Source: Gallionellales bacterium CG03_land_8_20_14_0_80_55_15
Lineage (GTDB): Bacteria > Pseudomonadota > Gammaproteobacteria > Burkholderiales > Gallionellaceae
Direction of reading: 5' to 3'
Assembly: GCA_002780675.1 (NCBI GenBank)
Contig: PEUR01000208.1
Location: forward strand, 5,529 to 12,525
DNA: 6,997 nucleotides
Below, one piece after another: positions 1 to 6,900 of the stretch; position 1 is the first letter of the stretch, and every line of letters begins with the position of its first letter. Below the pieces are notes generated by a model, which was given only the letters and a program-made list of their open reading frames with translations, ran no database searches and was not told the DNA's origin. The position numbers and the translations under genes are program-made.

Positions 1-14
1 ATTTCAATCTCCTT
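1..14 (-). promoter_or_regulatory. Ribosome binding site and start edge of the gene after glnK, probably amtB
   Basis: Read leftward, AAGGAG (14 to 9) is followed by six bases and then AT at positions 2 and 1, so the next base outside the window is expected to be G, completing an ATG. This is a textbook Shine-Dalgarno arrangement for a gene lying mostly outside the window. Because glnK lies directly upstream in the same direction and glnK-amtB is one of the most conserved bacterial gene pairs, the gene is inferred to be amtB, the inner-membrane ammonium channel blocked by GlnK. The ribosome binding site is seen; the identity of the gene is inference. Confidence 0.7.
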
Positions 15-44
15 AAAGTAAAGCTCGCGTAAGCGTTCGTTTGA

Positions 45-78
45 CCCCTCGCCCTCTGGGAGAGGGTTTGGATGAGGG
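45..78. repeat. REP-like CCCTC/GAGGG palindrome in the glnK-amtB gap
   Basis: The stretch contains nested inverted repeats: CCCTCT (52-57) pairs with AGAGGG (61-66) across a GGG loop, and an outer CCCTC (46-50) can pair with GAGGG (74-78). The word pattern resembles a dispersed intergenic palindrome I recall as common in many proteobacterial genomes (CCCTC, then a CCCTCTCCC-like core, then GAGGG). Its multi-copy status cannot be seen in this window. In the operon transcript it would form a hairpin upstream of the amtB ribosome binding site. Confidence 0.6.
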
Positions 79-79
79 A

Positions 80-116
80 AACGTGCATGGCGCGTTTGGT
101 TATTGTGCCGTGCACG

Positions 117-118
<2 letters not shown>
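80..118 (-). other. Inverted repeat overlapping the glnK stop codon
   Basis: AACGTGCA (80-87) and TGCACGTT (111-118) form a perfect 8-bp inverted repeat. A further GGC/GCC pairing lies inside (107-109 with 89-91) beyond one mismatch. The arm at 111-118 includes the first two bases of the glnK TAA stop codon (119-117 on the minus strand). Read leftward, the arm is followed by only two or three T residues and then C, so it is a poor intrinsic terminator. It more likely stabilises the glnK 3' end or causes partial termination before amtB (inference). Confidence 0.5.
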
Positions 119-464
<346 letters not shown>

Positions 465-476
465 CTAAGTGAAGTG

Positions 477-494
477 CGGGGGCTTTCGCCCCCG
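477..494 (-). other. GC-rich hairpin with GAAA tetraloop between porin gene and glnK
   Basis: In the leftward transcript the bases from 494 to 477 read CGGGGGC GAAA GCCCCCG: a perfect 7-bp stem capped by a GNRA-type tetraloop. It begins eight bases past the porin stop codon and ends about 18 bases before the glnK start, close to its Shine-Dalgarno. There is no T-run after the stem in that direction, so it is unlikely to be a full terminator. It may protect the porin mRNA 3' end from exonucleases or set the porin to GlnK expression ratio (inference). Confidence 0.6.
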
Positions 495-501
495 GCGGTT
501 T

Positions 502-1248
502 TTAGAACGCGCGTGTCAAAGACAATACTGCGGTGCTACGCCCCAGGTATTTACCTTGTGGATTGGTATAAAAAGCAGCGCCTGCATTGGTATCGCTCAA
601 TGCCAAACCGACAACGAAGCCGCTAAAGTCTTTGCTAACACTCAGTTTGTAATCGGTGTAGGTCGCCACAGAAGCGGTCACCCCCCTGTAACTTTGTTTG
701 CCTACATGCGCCCCCAAGCTAATACCGGTATCAGCAACGGGCACGCTTGCATTCACTTCAAAGTAATTCGTTCCAGACGCATCCGCCACGCCAAAGGTCT
801 TACCCAGGCTATGGGAATACTTTGCAGAAATCCATTTGTAACCCAGCGCACCATAAATTTCGTCAGTATCGCCTTTGGTTGCACCAGCAACATATGAGCC
901 GGGATAGTTGTAACGCAGGAAACCAACGTCATATGTAAAATCTCCTGCAAAGCTGTTCCTGAAACCGAAATAGGTATCCAATTCCACCCCCGCCGAAGTA
1001 GCGACACCTGCATCGCTCAACCAACTGATGCTCGACCCCCAGATACCGGCATAGAGACCACTGGCATGGGCATAATCAAAGCCGCCTTGAATGGCAGGTT
1101 TTGCACCTGTTTGCGAAATGCCCCGGTATAAGTAGTCACTTACCAAACCAACGTTGGCAGTGAAAGTATGAGGAGAGGCTGCTTCAGCCATCGCCAGTGA
1201 AGGCACGACTGCCAGGATCAAAGAGAACAATAATTTGCTGTGCGACAT
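502..1248 (-). CDS. TorF/Gcw_chp-family putative outer-membrane porin
   Basis: The 248-residue protein has a Sec signal peptide (residues 1-21: basic start, hydrophobic LLFSLILAVVPSL, cleavage after AMA). The mature part alternates polar and aromatic residues as in beta strands and ends in phenylalanine (LSLTRAF), the usual terminal residue of an outer-membrane beta-barrel. The segment GLVSDYLYRGISQT (34-47) followed by PAIQGGFDYAHASGLYAGIWGSS is typical of the proteobacterial Gcw_chp/TIGR02001 family, now often named TorF-like putative porin; its substrate is unknown. The start at 1248 is chosen over the in-frame ATG at 1344 because it begins a signal peptide, has AAAGGAA five bases upstream, and because the operon promoter lies between the two ATGs. 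It is the first gene of the operon with glnK and probably amtB, so passage of ammonium or another nitrogen compound is plausible but inferred. Confidence 0.85.
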   Translation of the reverse strand: MSHSKLLFSLILAVVPSLAMAEAASPHTFTANVGLVSDYLYRGISQTGAKPAIQGGFDYAHASGLYAGIWGSSISWLSDAGVATSAGVELDTYFGFRNSFAGDFTYDVGFLRYNYPGSYVAGATKGDTDEIYGALGYKWISAKYSHSLGKTFGVADASGTNYFEVNASVPVADTGISLGAHVGKQSYRGVTASVATYTDYKLSVSKDFSGFVVGLALSDTNAGAAFYTNPQGKYLGRSTAVLSLTRAF

Positions 1249-1303
1249 GATGATTCCTTTCAAGTGATAAATAACAAAAATGAATTTCCCGCGCCAAGTT
1301 AAA

Positions 1304-1320
1304 AGCAATATGCGTGCCAC
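1304..1320 (-). promoter_or_regulatory. Sigma-54 (RpoN) promoter of the porin-glnK operon
   Basis: Read leftward from 1319, the sequence is TGGCAC (1319-1314), five bases, then TTGC (1308-1305), followed by TTTT. This is an exact match to the -24/-12 consensus TGGCAC-N5-TTGC, with the favoured G after TGGCAC and T after TTGC. Transcription should begin near 1294, giving a 5' leader of about 46 bases before the porin ATG at 1248. Sigma-54 promoters need an activator ATPase, here presumably NtrC, given glnK downstream and the palindromes upstream. Confidence 0.88.
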
Positions 1321-1384
1321 TAATTTTTTATTGTTAATAAACATATAGTTATAATATTACATTGGTTTTTTAAAGGGCTGCCCC

Positions 1385-1399
1385 GCACCAAGCCAACGC
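1385..1399. promoter_or_regulatory. Weak second NtrC-like half-site
   Basis: GCACC (1385-1389), five bases, then AACGC (1395-1399). The first half matches the NtrC pattern GCACC-N5-GGTGC exactly; the second matches only at its last two bases. It lies exactly 31 bases from the equivalent GCACC of the stronger palindrome (1416-1420), about three helical turns. That is close to the spacing of paired NtrC sites upstream of enteric glnA. Its centre is about 100 bases upstream of the predicted start near 1294. The spacing is the main argument for it. Confidence 0.35.
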
Positions 1400-1413
1400 A
1401 CACTTTAGCTATC

Positions 1414-1432
1414 GCGCACCATTAACGTGCGC
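1414..1432. promoter_or_regulatory. Probable NtrC binding site (upstream activator sequence)
   Basis: GCGCAC (1414-1419), seven bases, then GTGCGC (1427-1432) form a perfect 6-bp palindrome. Viewed as GCACC-N5-CGTGC (1416-1430), it differs from the NtrC consensus GCACC-N5-GGTGC at one base. Its centre is near 1423, about 130 bases upstream of the predicted sigma-54 start, a usual enhancer distance. The AT-rich stretch between it and the promoter (about 1321-1376) would bend easily, although no clear IHF core was found there. Confidence 0.65.
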
Positions 1433-1579
1433 CGCCAGAGAGGCCGAAGTTTGCTACACTGCCGGAAAAACAGGATTCAGACTGCAAGGGTCTTCGCCTA
1501 AAAACATAGTTGCGCTTTGCGCTCGTTGTTTTGAGCGAAGGATTCGGCAAACCATAAACCCTATCGAAGGATTTGCACC
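1433..1579 (+). promoter_or_regulatory. Leader region of ubiK-comM with duplicated Shine-Dalgarno segment
   Basis: This is the ubiK-proximal half of the 331-base divergent gap (1249-1579). The ubiK start is fixed by AAGGA (1567-1571), eight bases before the ATG at 1580. The nine-base word CGAAGGATT occurs twice, at 1536-1544 and 1565-1573, each followed by ACCAT (1551-1555 and 1577-1581). Only the second copy continues to ATG; the first reads ATA. A short repeat CGCTC/GAGCG (1520-1524, 1533-1537) could form a small hairpin. TACACT around 1455 is a possible -10 element, but no convincing -35 partner was found, so the promoter is not assigned. Confidence 0.4.
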
Positions 1580-1828
1580 ATGCTAAACGCCAAGGTTTTT
1601 GAAGAAATTTCCGCCAAAGTGAGCGCGGCGCTGGATAACAGCCCCGCCAAAGACATCGAAAAAAACATGCGCGCCCTGCTGACGCAAGGTTTTGCAAAGC
1701 TCGATCTGGTGACCCGCGAAGAGTTCGACATTCAGGCGCAAGTGCTGCTGCGCGCACGCGAACAACTCACCGCACTCGAAGCGCGCGTCGCCGAACTGGA
1801 AGCGCAACGAGACGCAGTCGCAAAATAA
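1580..1828 (+). CDS. ubiK: Ubiquinone biosynthesis accessory factor UbiK (BMFP/YqiC family)
   Basis: This small protein of 82 residues matches the BMFP/YqiC family, renamed UbiK. The family is needed for efficient aerobic ubiquinone synthesis and binds UbiJ, a lipid-binding subunit of the cytosolic Ubi complex. The N-terminal half holds an amphipathic helix (residues 3-40). The conserved LDLVTREEFDIQAQVLLRAREQL (about 41-63) is the family signature, and the C-terminal LEARVAELEAQ forms a coiled coil, consistent with trimer formation. It is slightly shorter than the E. coli protein, lacking the proline-rich tail. The ATG at 1580 has AAGGA eight bases upstream. The stop lies one base before the comM start, so the two are almost certainly co-transcribed and translationally coupled. 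In many betaproteobacteria this gene sits by glnK and comM, as here (family knowledge from memory). Confidence 0.9.
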   Translation: MLNAKVFEEISAKVSAALDNSPAKDIEKNMRALLTQGFAKLDLVTREEFDIQAQVLLRAREQLTALEARVAELEAQRDAVAK

Positions 1829-1829
1829 C

Positions 1830-3320
1830 ATGAGCCTGGCGGTACTCTACAGCCGCGCTTTATCCGGCATGGAGGCCGAACTGGTCACGGTCGAAGTGCA
1901 TCTCGCCAACGGTCTGCCGAGCTTCACCATCGTCGGACTGCCAGAAACCGAGGTCAAGGAAAGCCGGGAGCGGGTGCGCGCCGCCCTGCAAAACTGCCAG
2001 TTCGATTTCCCCGCCCGGCGCATCACCGTCAATTTAGCCCCCGCCGATTTGCCCAAGGAAAGCGGGCGCTACGACCTGCCCATCGCGCTGGGCATACTCG
2101 CCGCAACCGGGCAAATCCCCACCGACCGACTCGCCGAATACGAATATGCGGGCGAACTGGCACTGACGGGCGAACTGCGCCCGATACGCGGCGCGCTGGC
2201 GATGACCTATCGTGCAGCCAACTCGGGACGTGCCTTTATCCTGCCGGAAGCCAATGCGGCAGAGGCCGCGCTGGTGGAAGCTGCCGTGGTCTATCCCGCC
2301 AAAACACTCCTGCAAGTCGCCGCGCATCTGGCGCGTCGCGAAACCATAAAACCTTACCTAAATCTACCTGAAACCCTCCCCCCCCATTACCCCGACATGA
2401 GCGAGGTCAAGGGACAGGAACAGGTCAAGCGCGCGCTGGAAATTGCCGCCGCTGGCGGGCATAGCGTGTTGATGATGGGGCCGCCGGGCGCGGGAAAATC
2501 CATGCTGGCGGCGCGTTTCCCCGGCATCCTGCCGCAGATGACCCAGCAGGAAGCGCTGGAAAGCGCGGCCTTGCAATCGCTGGATGGCAGCTTTGATGTC
2601 AGCCGCTGGAAGTCTCGCCCGTATCGCGCACCCCACCATACCGCTTCCGGCGTGGCACTGGTCGGCGGCGGCAGCAACCCGCGTCCGGGTGAAATTTCGA
2701 TGGCGCTGCATGGGGTGTTATTTTTGGACGAACTGCCGGAATTCGACCGCAGCGTGCTGGAAGTGTTGCGCGAGCCGCTGGAATCGGGGCATATCACCAT
2801 CTCGCGCGCCGCGCGCCGCGCCGAATTCCCCGCGCAATTTCAGTTGATAGCGGCGATGAATCCGTGTCCGTGCGGCTATTTTGGCCACTACAACGGCAAA
2901 TGTCGCTGTACGCCCGACCAGATTTCGCGCTATCGCGGCAAAATTTCCGGCCCCTTGCTGGACCGCATAGACATACAGATTGAAGTCCCCGCCGTGCCGC
3001 AGGATGACTTGCTGGGCAAGGCCGCTGGCGAGTCCAGCCTGTCCGTGCAGCAGCGCGTCAATGCGGCCAGAGCACGGCAACTGGCGCGACAAGGGAAAAA
3101 CAACGCGCTGCTTTCCGTCACGGAAATTGACGCTTTTTGTACGCCGGATGCACCTGGCATCGCCTTGTTACAGCAGGCTTTAAGCCGCCTCAACTTATCG
3201 GCGCGCGCCTACCACCGCATCCTCAAGGTCGCGCGCAGCATCGCCGACTTGGCGGGCAGCGATGCCGTCACCCGTTCACACATCGCCGAAGCCGTACAAT
3301 ATCGCCGCCTGAATTTTTAA
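1830..3320 (+). CDS. comM: ComM/YifB-family Mg-chelatase-like AAA+ ATPase
   Basis: The 496-residue protein has family-typical length and architecture. The N-terminal domain resembles the S5/Lon-protease fold (about 1-170, starting MSLAVLYSRALSGMEAE with VGLPETEVKESRERVRAAL). A Mg-chelatase-type AAA+ module follows, with Walker A GPPGAGKS (217-224), Walker B VLFLDE (296-301), and the ARAYHRILKVARSIADL helix in the C-terminal domain (458-474). A CPCG...CRC cluster (Cys346, 348, 358, 360) followed by QISRYRGKISGPLLDRID is a family hallmark and may bind zinc. ComM is a hexameric helicase that promotes branch migration during natural transformation in several gamma-proteobacteria; the YifB name reflects homology to magnesium chelatase, not chlorophyll synthesis. 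It has no clear Shine-Dalgarno and starts one base after the ubiK stop, suggesting coupled translation. An intrinsic terminator follows directly. Whether this organism is transformable cannot be told from here. Confidence 0.95.
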   Translation: MSLAVLYSRALSGMEAELVTVEVHLANGLPSFTIVGLPETEVKESRERVRAALQNCQFDFPARRITVNLAPADLPKESGRYDLPIALGILAATGQIPTDRLAEYEYAGELALTGELRPIRGALAMTYRAANSGRAFILPEANAAEAALVEAAVVYPAKTLLQVAAHLARRETIKPYLNLPETLPPHYPDMSEVKGQEQVKRALEIAAAGGHSVLMMGPPGAGKSMLAARFPGILPQMTQQEALESAALQSLDGSFDVSRWKSRPYRAPHHTASGVALVGGGSNPRPGEISMALHGVLFLDELPEFDRSVLEVLREPLESGHITISRAARRAEFPAQFQLIAAMNPCPCGYFGHYNGKCRCTPDQISRYRGKISGPLLDRIDIQIEVPAVPQDDLLGKAAGESSLSVQQRVNAARARQLARQGKNNALLSVTEIDAFCTPDAPGIALLQQALSRLNLSARAYHRILKVARSIADLAGSDAVTRSHIAEAVQYRRLNF

Positions 3321-3344
3321 CAGCCGCACGAGGCGGCTGTTTTT
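3319..3344 (+). terminator. Intrinsic terminator of ubiK-comM
   Basis: CAGCCGC (3321-3327) and GCGGCTG (3333-3339) make a perfect 7-bp GC-rich stem around the loop ACGAG, extended by two A-T pairs that begin within the comM stop codon, and followed by TTTTT (3340-3344). It lies immediately after comM. In the opposite direction the stem is followed by only two T residues, then A residues, so it should serve the convergent hemerythrin gene poorly. Confidence 0.9.
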
Positions 3345-3357
3345 GGGGGGAGGAGGA

Positions 3358-3810
3358 TTAACCGAACAATCTGCCGAAAAAACCTTTTTTCTTCTCGATA
3401 AAACTATCCTGCTGAATATTCCGTTTGACGTATTCCACATAATCCGCATCATCGCGCTTGATGTGGTTGAACAGCCAGGTAAACAGCATCTTGTGCAGCT
3501 CTTCCGACACATCTTCGCCCAGGCTGAAACGATGCTGCAAGTCGGCCACCTTGTTGACGAACATTTCATGCACTCTCTTGTGCGCCTTCAAAAATGGGTA
3601 ATGCGCGTCTTCCTGCATACTTTCCTCGAAGGCGAAGTGCGAAAGCGTGTAATCCACCGTTTCATCTATCACTCGACCCAAGTCTTCCATCTTGTGGCCG
3701 CTTTTGCGCGCGTCGTCAAGTTCATTGATGTATTCGACAATGCGTTGATGCTGCTTATCAATGATGTTAATGCCGGTGTTGAGATCGGTAGTCCAAACGA
3801 GCTTAGCCAT
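3358..3810 (-). CDS. Bacteriohemerythrin
   Basis: This single-domain hemerythrin of 150 residues is a cytoplasmic four-helix bundle that binds oxygen at a non-haem di-iron centre. All seven expected ligands are visible: His21 (IDKQHQ), His58 and Glu62 (LSHFAFEE), His77 and His81 (AHKRVHEMF), His116 and Asp121 (FNHIKRDD). The N-terminal LVWTTDLNTGINIIDKQH is typical of bacterial members. These proteins are thought to store, carry or sense oxygen in microaerophiles and methanotrophs. The unusual feature is a tail of lysines, phenylalanines and glycine after the last helix (about 139-150, EKKKGFFGRLFG). The ATG at 3810 has a strong AGGAGG (3821-3816) five bases upstream. It is transcribed alone, convergent with comM and divergent from metH. 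No convincing promoter or FNR site was found upstream. Confidence 0.95.
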   Translation of the reverse strand: MAKLVWTTDLNTGINIIDKQHQRIVEYINELDDARKSGHKMEDLGRVIDETVDYTLSHFAFEESMQEDAHYPFLKAHKRVHEMFVNKVADLQHRFSLGEDVSEELHKMLFTWLFNHIKRDDADYVEYVKRNIQQDSFIEKKKGFFGRLFG

Positions 3811-3856
3811 GACATCCTCCTAATCTGGGTTATTGTGGGTACAAATTACATGAGCT

Positions 3857-3884
3857 TCGGATAATAAGCCTATTCGTCATCCGA
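3857..3884. other. Imperfect hairpin in the hemerythrin-metH divergent gap
   Basis: TCGGAT (3857-3862) pairs with ATCCGA (3879-3884), and the adjoining AATA (3863-3866) pairs with TATT (3871-3874) across the loop AGCC. This gives a 10-bp stem with a four-base bulge (CGTC, 3875-3878). It lies in the 144-base gap between the two divergent starts. It could be an operator or part of the hemerythrin mRNA leader. No known regulator motif was recognised. Confidence 0.35.
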
Positions 3885-3917
3885 GATATTGTTTTAGCTC
3901 AAATTTTGATGCGTACA

Positions 3918-3926
3918 TGTTAAAAT
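3918..3926 (+). promoter_or_regulatory. Possible extended -10 promoter for metH
   Basis: TGT followed by TAAAAT gives a TGn extended -10 element that matches TATAAT at five of six bases. Transcription would start near 3933, leaving a leader of about 22 bases before the metH ATG at 3955, too short for a riboswitch. No good -35 sequence is present at the right spacing, which extended -10 promoters can tolerate. No clear Shine-Dalgarno lies before the ATG. Confidence 0.4.
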
Positions 3927-3954
3927 CGAACGACTTTTTTTGCCTTCAACGACC

Positions 3955-6900
3955 ATGACCCGCTCCCCGCACCCGATAGAAAATCTTCTCCAGCAGCGCA
4001 TCCTGATTCTGGATGGCGCGATGGGGACGATGATCCAACGCTACAAGCTGACCGAAGCGGACTATCGCGGCACACGTTTCGCCGATTGGCATCGTGACCT
4101 CAAGGGCAACAACGACCTGCTAGTCATCACTAAGCCCGAAGTCATCAAAGCGATCCACAGCGAATATCTGGCGGCGGGCGCGGACATTATCGAGACCAAC
4201 ACCTTTGGCGCGAACGCGACCACGCTGAACGCCTATGGCATGTCCGAATTCAACTACGAGCTGAACAAGGCGGGTGCGCGTGTGGCGCGCGAAGCGTGCG
4301 ACCAATTTGCGACAGCCGACAAGCCGCGCTTCGTCGCAGGCGTTCTGGGGCCCACCGACAAGACCGCGACCATTTCGCCGGACGTGAACGACCCTGCGGC
4401 GCGCAACATCAGCTTCGACAAGCTGGTTGCGGATTATTCGGAAGCCACGCGCGGCTTGATGGACGGCGGCGCGGATTTGATTTTGATCGAAACCATCTTC
4501 GATACGCTGAACGCCAAGGCGGCGATCTTCGCGGTAAAAACGGTGTTCGCGGAACGTAAGGCATCGCTGCCGATCATGATTTCCGGGACGATCACCGATG
4601 CCTCGGGCCGCACGCTGACCGGGCAAGTCACCGAAGCGTTCTACAATTCGCTGGCACACGCCAAGCCAATTTCCATCGGCCTGAACTGTGCGCTGGGTGC
4701 GGCTGAGTTGCGCCAGTATGTCGAGGAATTGTCGCGTGTCGCCAACTGTTACGTTAGTGCGCACCCCAACGCTGGCCTGCCCAACCCGCTGGCCGAAACC
4801 GGCTATGACGATACGCCCGAGAACATGTCCGGCCACATCAGGGAGTGGGCTGCCAGCGGCCTGCTCAACATCGTCGGCGGTTGCTGCGGCACTTCGCCCG
4901 CCTTCATCAAGGCGATTGCCGAAGTCGTCAAGGATGTCCCGCCGCGCAAGATTCCCGACCTTCCTGTCGAATGCCGTTTATCCGGCCTTGAGCCTTTCAA
5001 TATCAGTGACGATTCCTTGTTCGTCAACGTCGGCGAACGCTGCAACGTGACGGGTTCAGCCAAGTTCAAGCGCCTGATTCTCGAGGGAAAATACGACGAA
5101 GCGCTGGAAGTCGCCAAGCAACAGGTCGAAACGGGCGCGCAGGTGATAGATGTCAACATGGATGAGGCGATGCTGGACGGCGAAGCCGCGATGGTGCGTT
5201 TCCTCAATCTCATCGCCTCCGAGCCGGACATTTCCAAAGTCCCGCTGATGATAGATTCCTCCAAGTGGAGCATCATCGAAGCGGGGTTGAAGTGCGTGCA
5301 GGGCAAGTCCATCGTCAACTCCATCTCGCTCAAGGAAGGCGAAGAAAATTTCATCAAATACGCCACGTTAGTGCGTCAATACGGCGCGGCAGCCGTGGTG
5401 ATGGCGTTCGACGAACAAGGTCAGGCGGATACCTACCAACGCAAGACGCAAATCTGCCAACGCAGCTACGACATTCTGGTCAACCAGGTCGGCTTCCCGC
5501 CTGAGGACATCATCTTCGACCCGAACATCTTCGCCATCGCCACGGGCATCGAGGAACACAACAACTACGCGGTTGACTTTATCAACGCCTGCGTCTGGAT
5601 CAGAAAAAATCTGCCCTATGCCAAGATTTCCGGCGGGGTGTCCAACGTATCGTTCAGCTTCCGGGGCAACGAGCCGGTGCGCGAAGCGATCCACACCGTG
5701 TTCCTGTATCACGCCATCAAGGCGGGCATGAACATGGGCATCGTCAACGCCGGACAGCTCGGCGTTTATGAAGAAATACCGAAAGAACTGCGCGACGCGG
5801 TGGAAGACGTGGTGCTCAACCGCCACCCGGATGCGGGCGAAAAACTGGTCAAAATCGCCGAAAACGTCAAGGGCGGCGGCAAGGAACAGGTCGAAGACCT
5901 GGAATGGCGCAAGGGTACGGTGCAGGAACGCCTGACCCACGCGCTGGTGCGCGGCATTACCACTTTCATCGTCGAAGACACCGAAGAAGCACGCCTGGCA
6001 GCCAATTTCCCGGTGGAAGTCATCGAAGGCCCGCTGATGACGGGCATGAACGTGGTCGGCGACCTGTTCGGCGCAGGCAAGATGTTTTTGCCGCAAGTGG
6101 TCAAATCCGCCCGCGTGATGAAACAGGCGGTAGCGCATTTGATTCCCTACATCGAAGCCGAAAAACTACGCTCGGGTGACACCAGCACCAAGGGCAAGAT
6201 CGTCATGGCAACGGTGAAGGGCGACGTGCACGACATTGGCAAGAACATCGTCACCGTGGTGTTGCAGTGCAATAACTTCGAGGTGGTGAACATGGGCGTA
6301 ATGGTGCCGTGCCAGCAGATATTGGACACCGCCCGCGAACACAACGCCGACATCATCGGCCTGTCCGGGCTGATTACCCCGTCGCTGGAAGAAATGGCGC
6401 ATGTCGCCAAAGAGATGGAACGGCAAGGCTTCAAGATTCCCCTGCTGATCGGCGGCGCGACCACTTCGCGCGTGCATACGGCGGTGAAAATCGAACCCAA
6501 TTATCCGAGCGGACAGACTGTGTATGTCGTGGATGCCTCGCGCGCCGTGGGGGTGTGCAGCAACCTGCTCTCCGACACGCTGCGCGACGAGTATGTGGCG
6601 GGCATCAAGGCGGAATACGCCAACGCGCGCGAAGACCATGAACGCAAGAAGACCAAGGCCGTGTATGTGTCGCTTGCAGCCGCGCGCGCGCATGGCTTCA
6701 AGACGAACTGGGGGATTTACACGCCGCCGAAACCCAATTTCCTGGGTGTCAGGGAATTGCGTGACTACAGTTTGGCAGAAATCGCCGGGTTTATTGACTG
6801 GTCGCCTTTTTTCCAGGCATGGGAACTGGCGGGTCGCTATCCGAAGATTTTGCAAGACGAAGTGGTGGGCGTTGAAGCGACCAAACTATTCGCCGATGCA

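Noticed and set aside
478..503. Plus-strand intrinsic terminator (GC stem then TTTTT)
   Set aside because: The T-run is separated from the stem by several bases and no rightward gene precedes it; the TTTTT is the complement of the end of the porin gene and its flank.
1249..1344. In-frame ATG at 1344 as the porin start, adding 32 residues
   Set aside because: The extension has no ribosome binding site, precedes a clean signal peptide, and contains the sigma-54 promoter at 1304-1320.
1321..1376. IHF binding site between the NtrC site and the sigma-54 promoter
   Set aside because: The stretch is very AT-rich and may bend, but no WATCAR-N4-TTR core was found on either strand.
3321..3357. Bidirectional terminator shared by comM and hemerythrin
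   Set aside because: In the leftward direction the stem is followed by only two T residues and then A residues, so efficient termination of the hemerythrin transcript is not supported.
3906..3919. FNR/Anr site (TTGAT) upstream of the hemerythrin gene
   Set aside because: Only one half-site is present; the partner at the right spacing (ACATG) does not match ATCAA.
3811..3954. Cobalamin or SAM riboswitch before metH
   Set aside because: The gap is too short for a cobalamin riboswitch, no B12-box-like core was found, and the likely leader is only about 22 bases.
4120..6855. Long minus-strand open frames inside metH (4120-4836, 5368-6138, 6166-6855)
   Set aside because: They are antisense to a clearly recognised enzyme, rich in Arg, His, Gly and Val as expected from codon-position mirroring in GC-rich DNA, and show no recognisable family.
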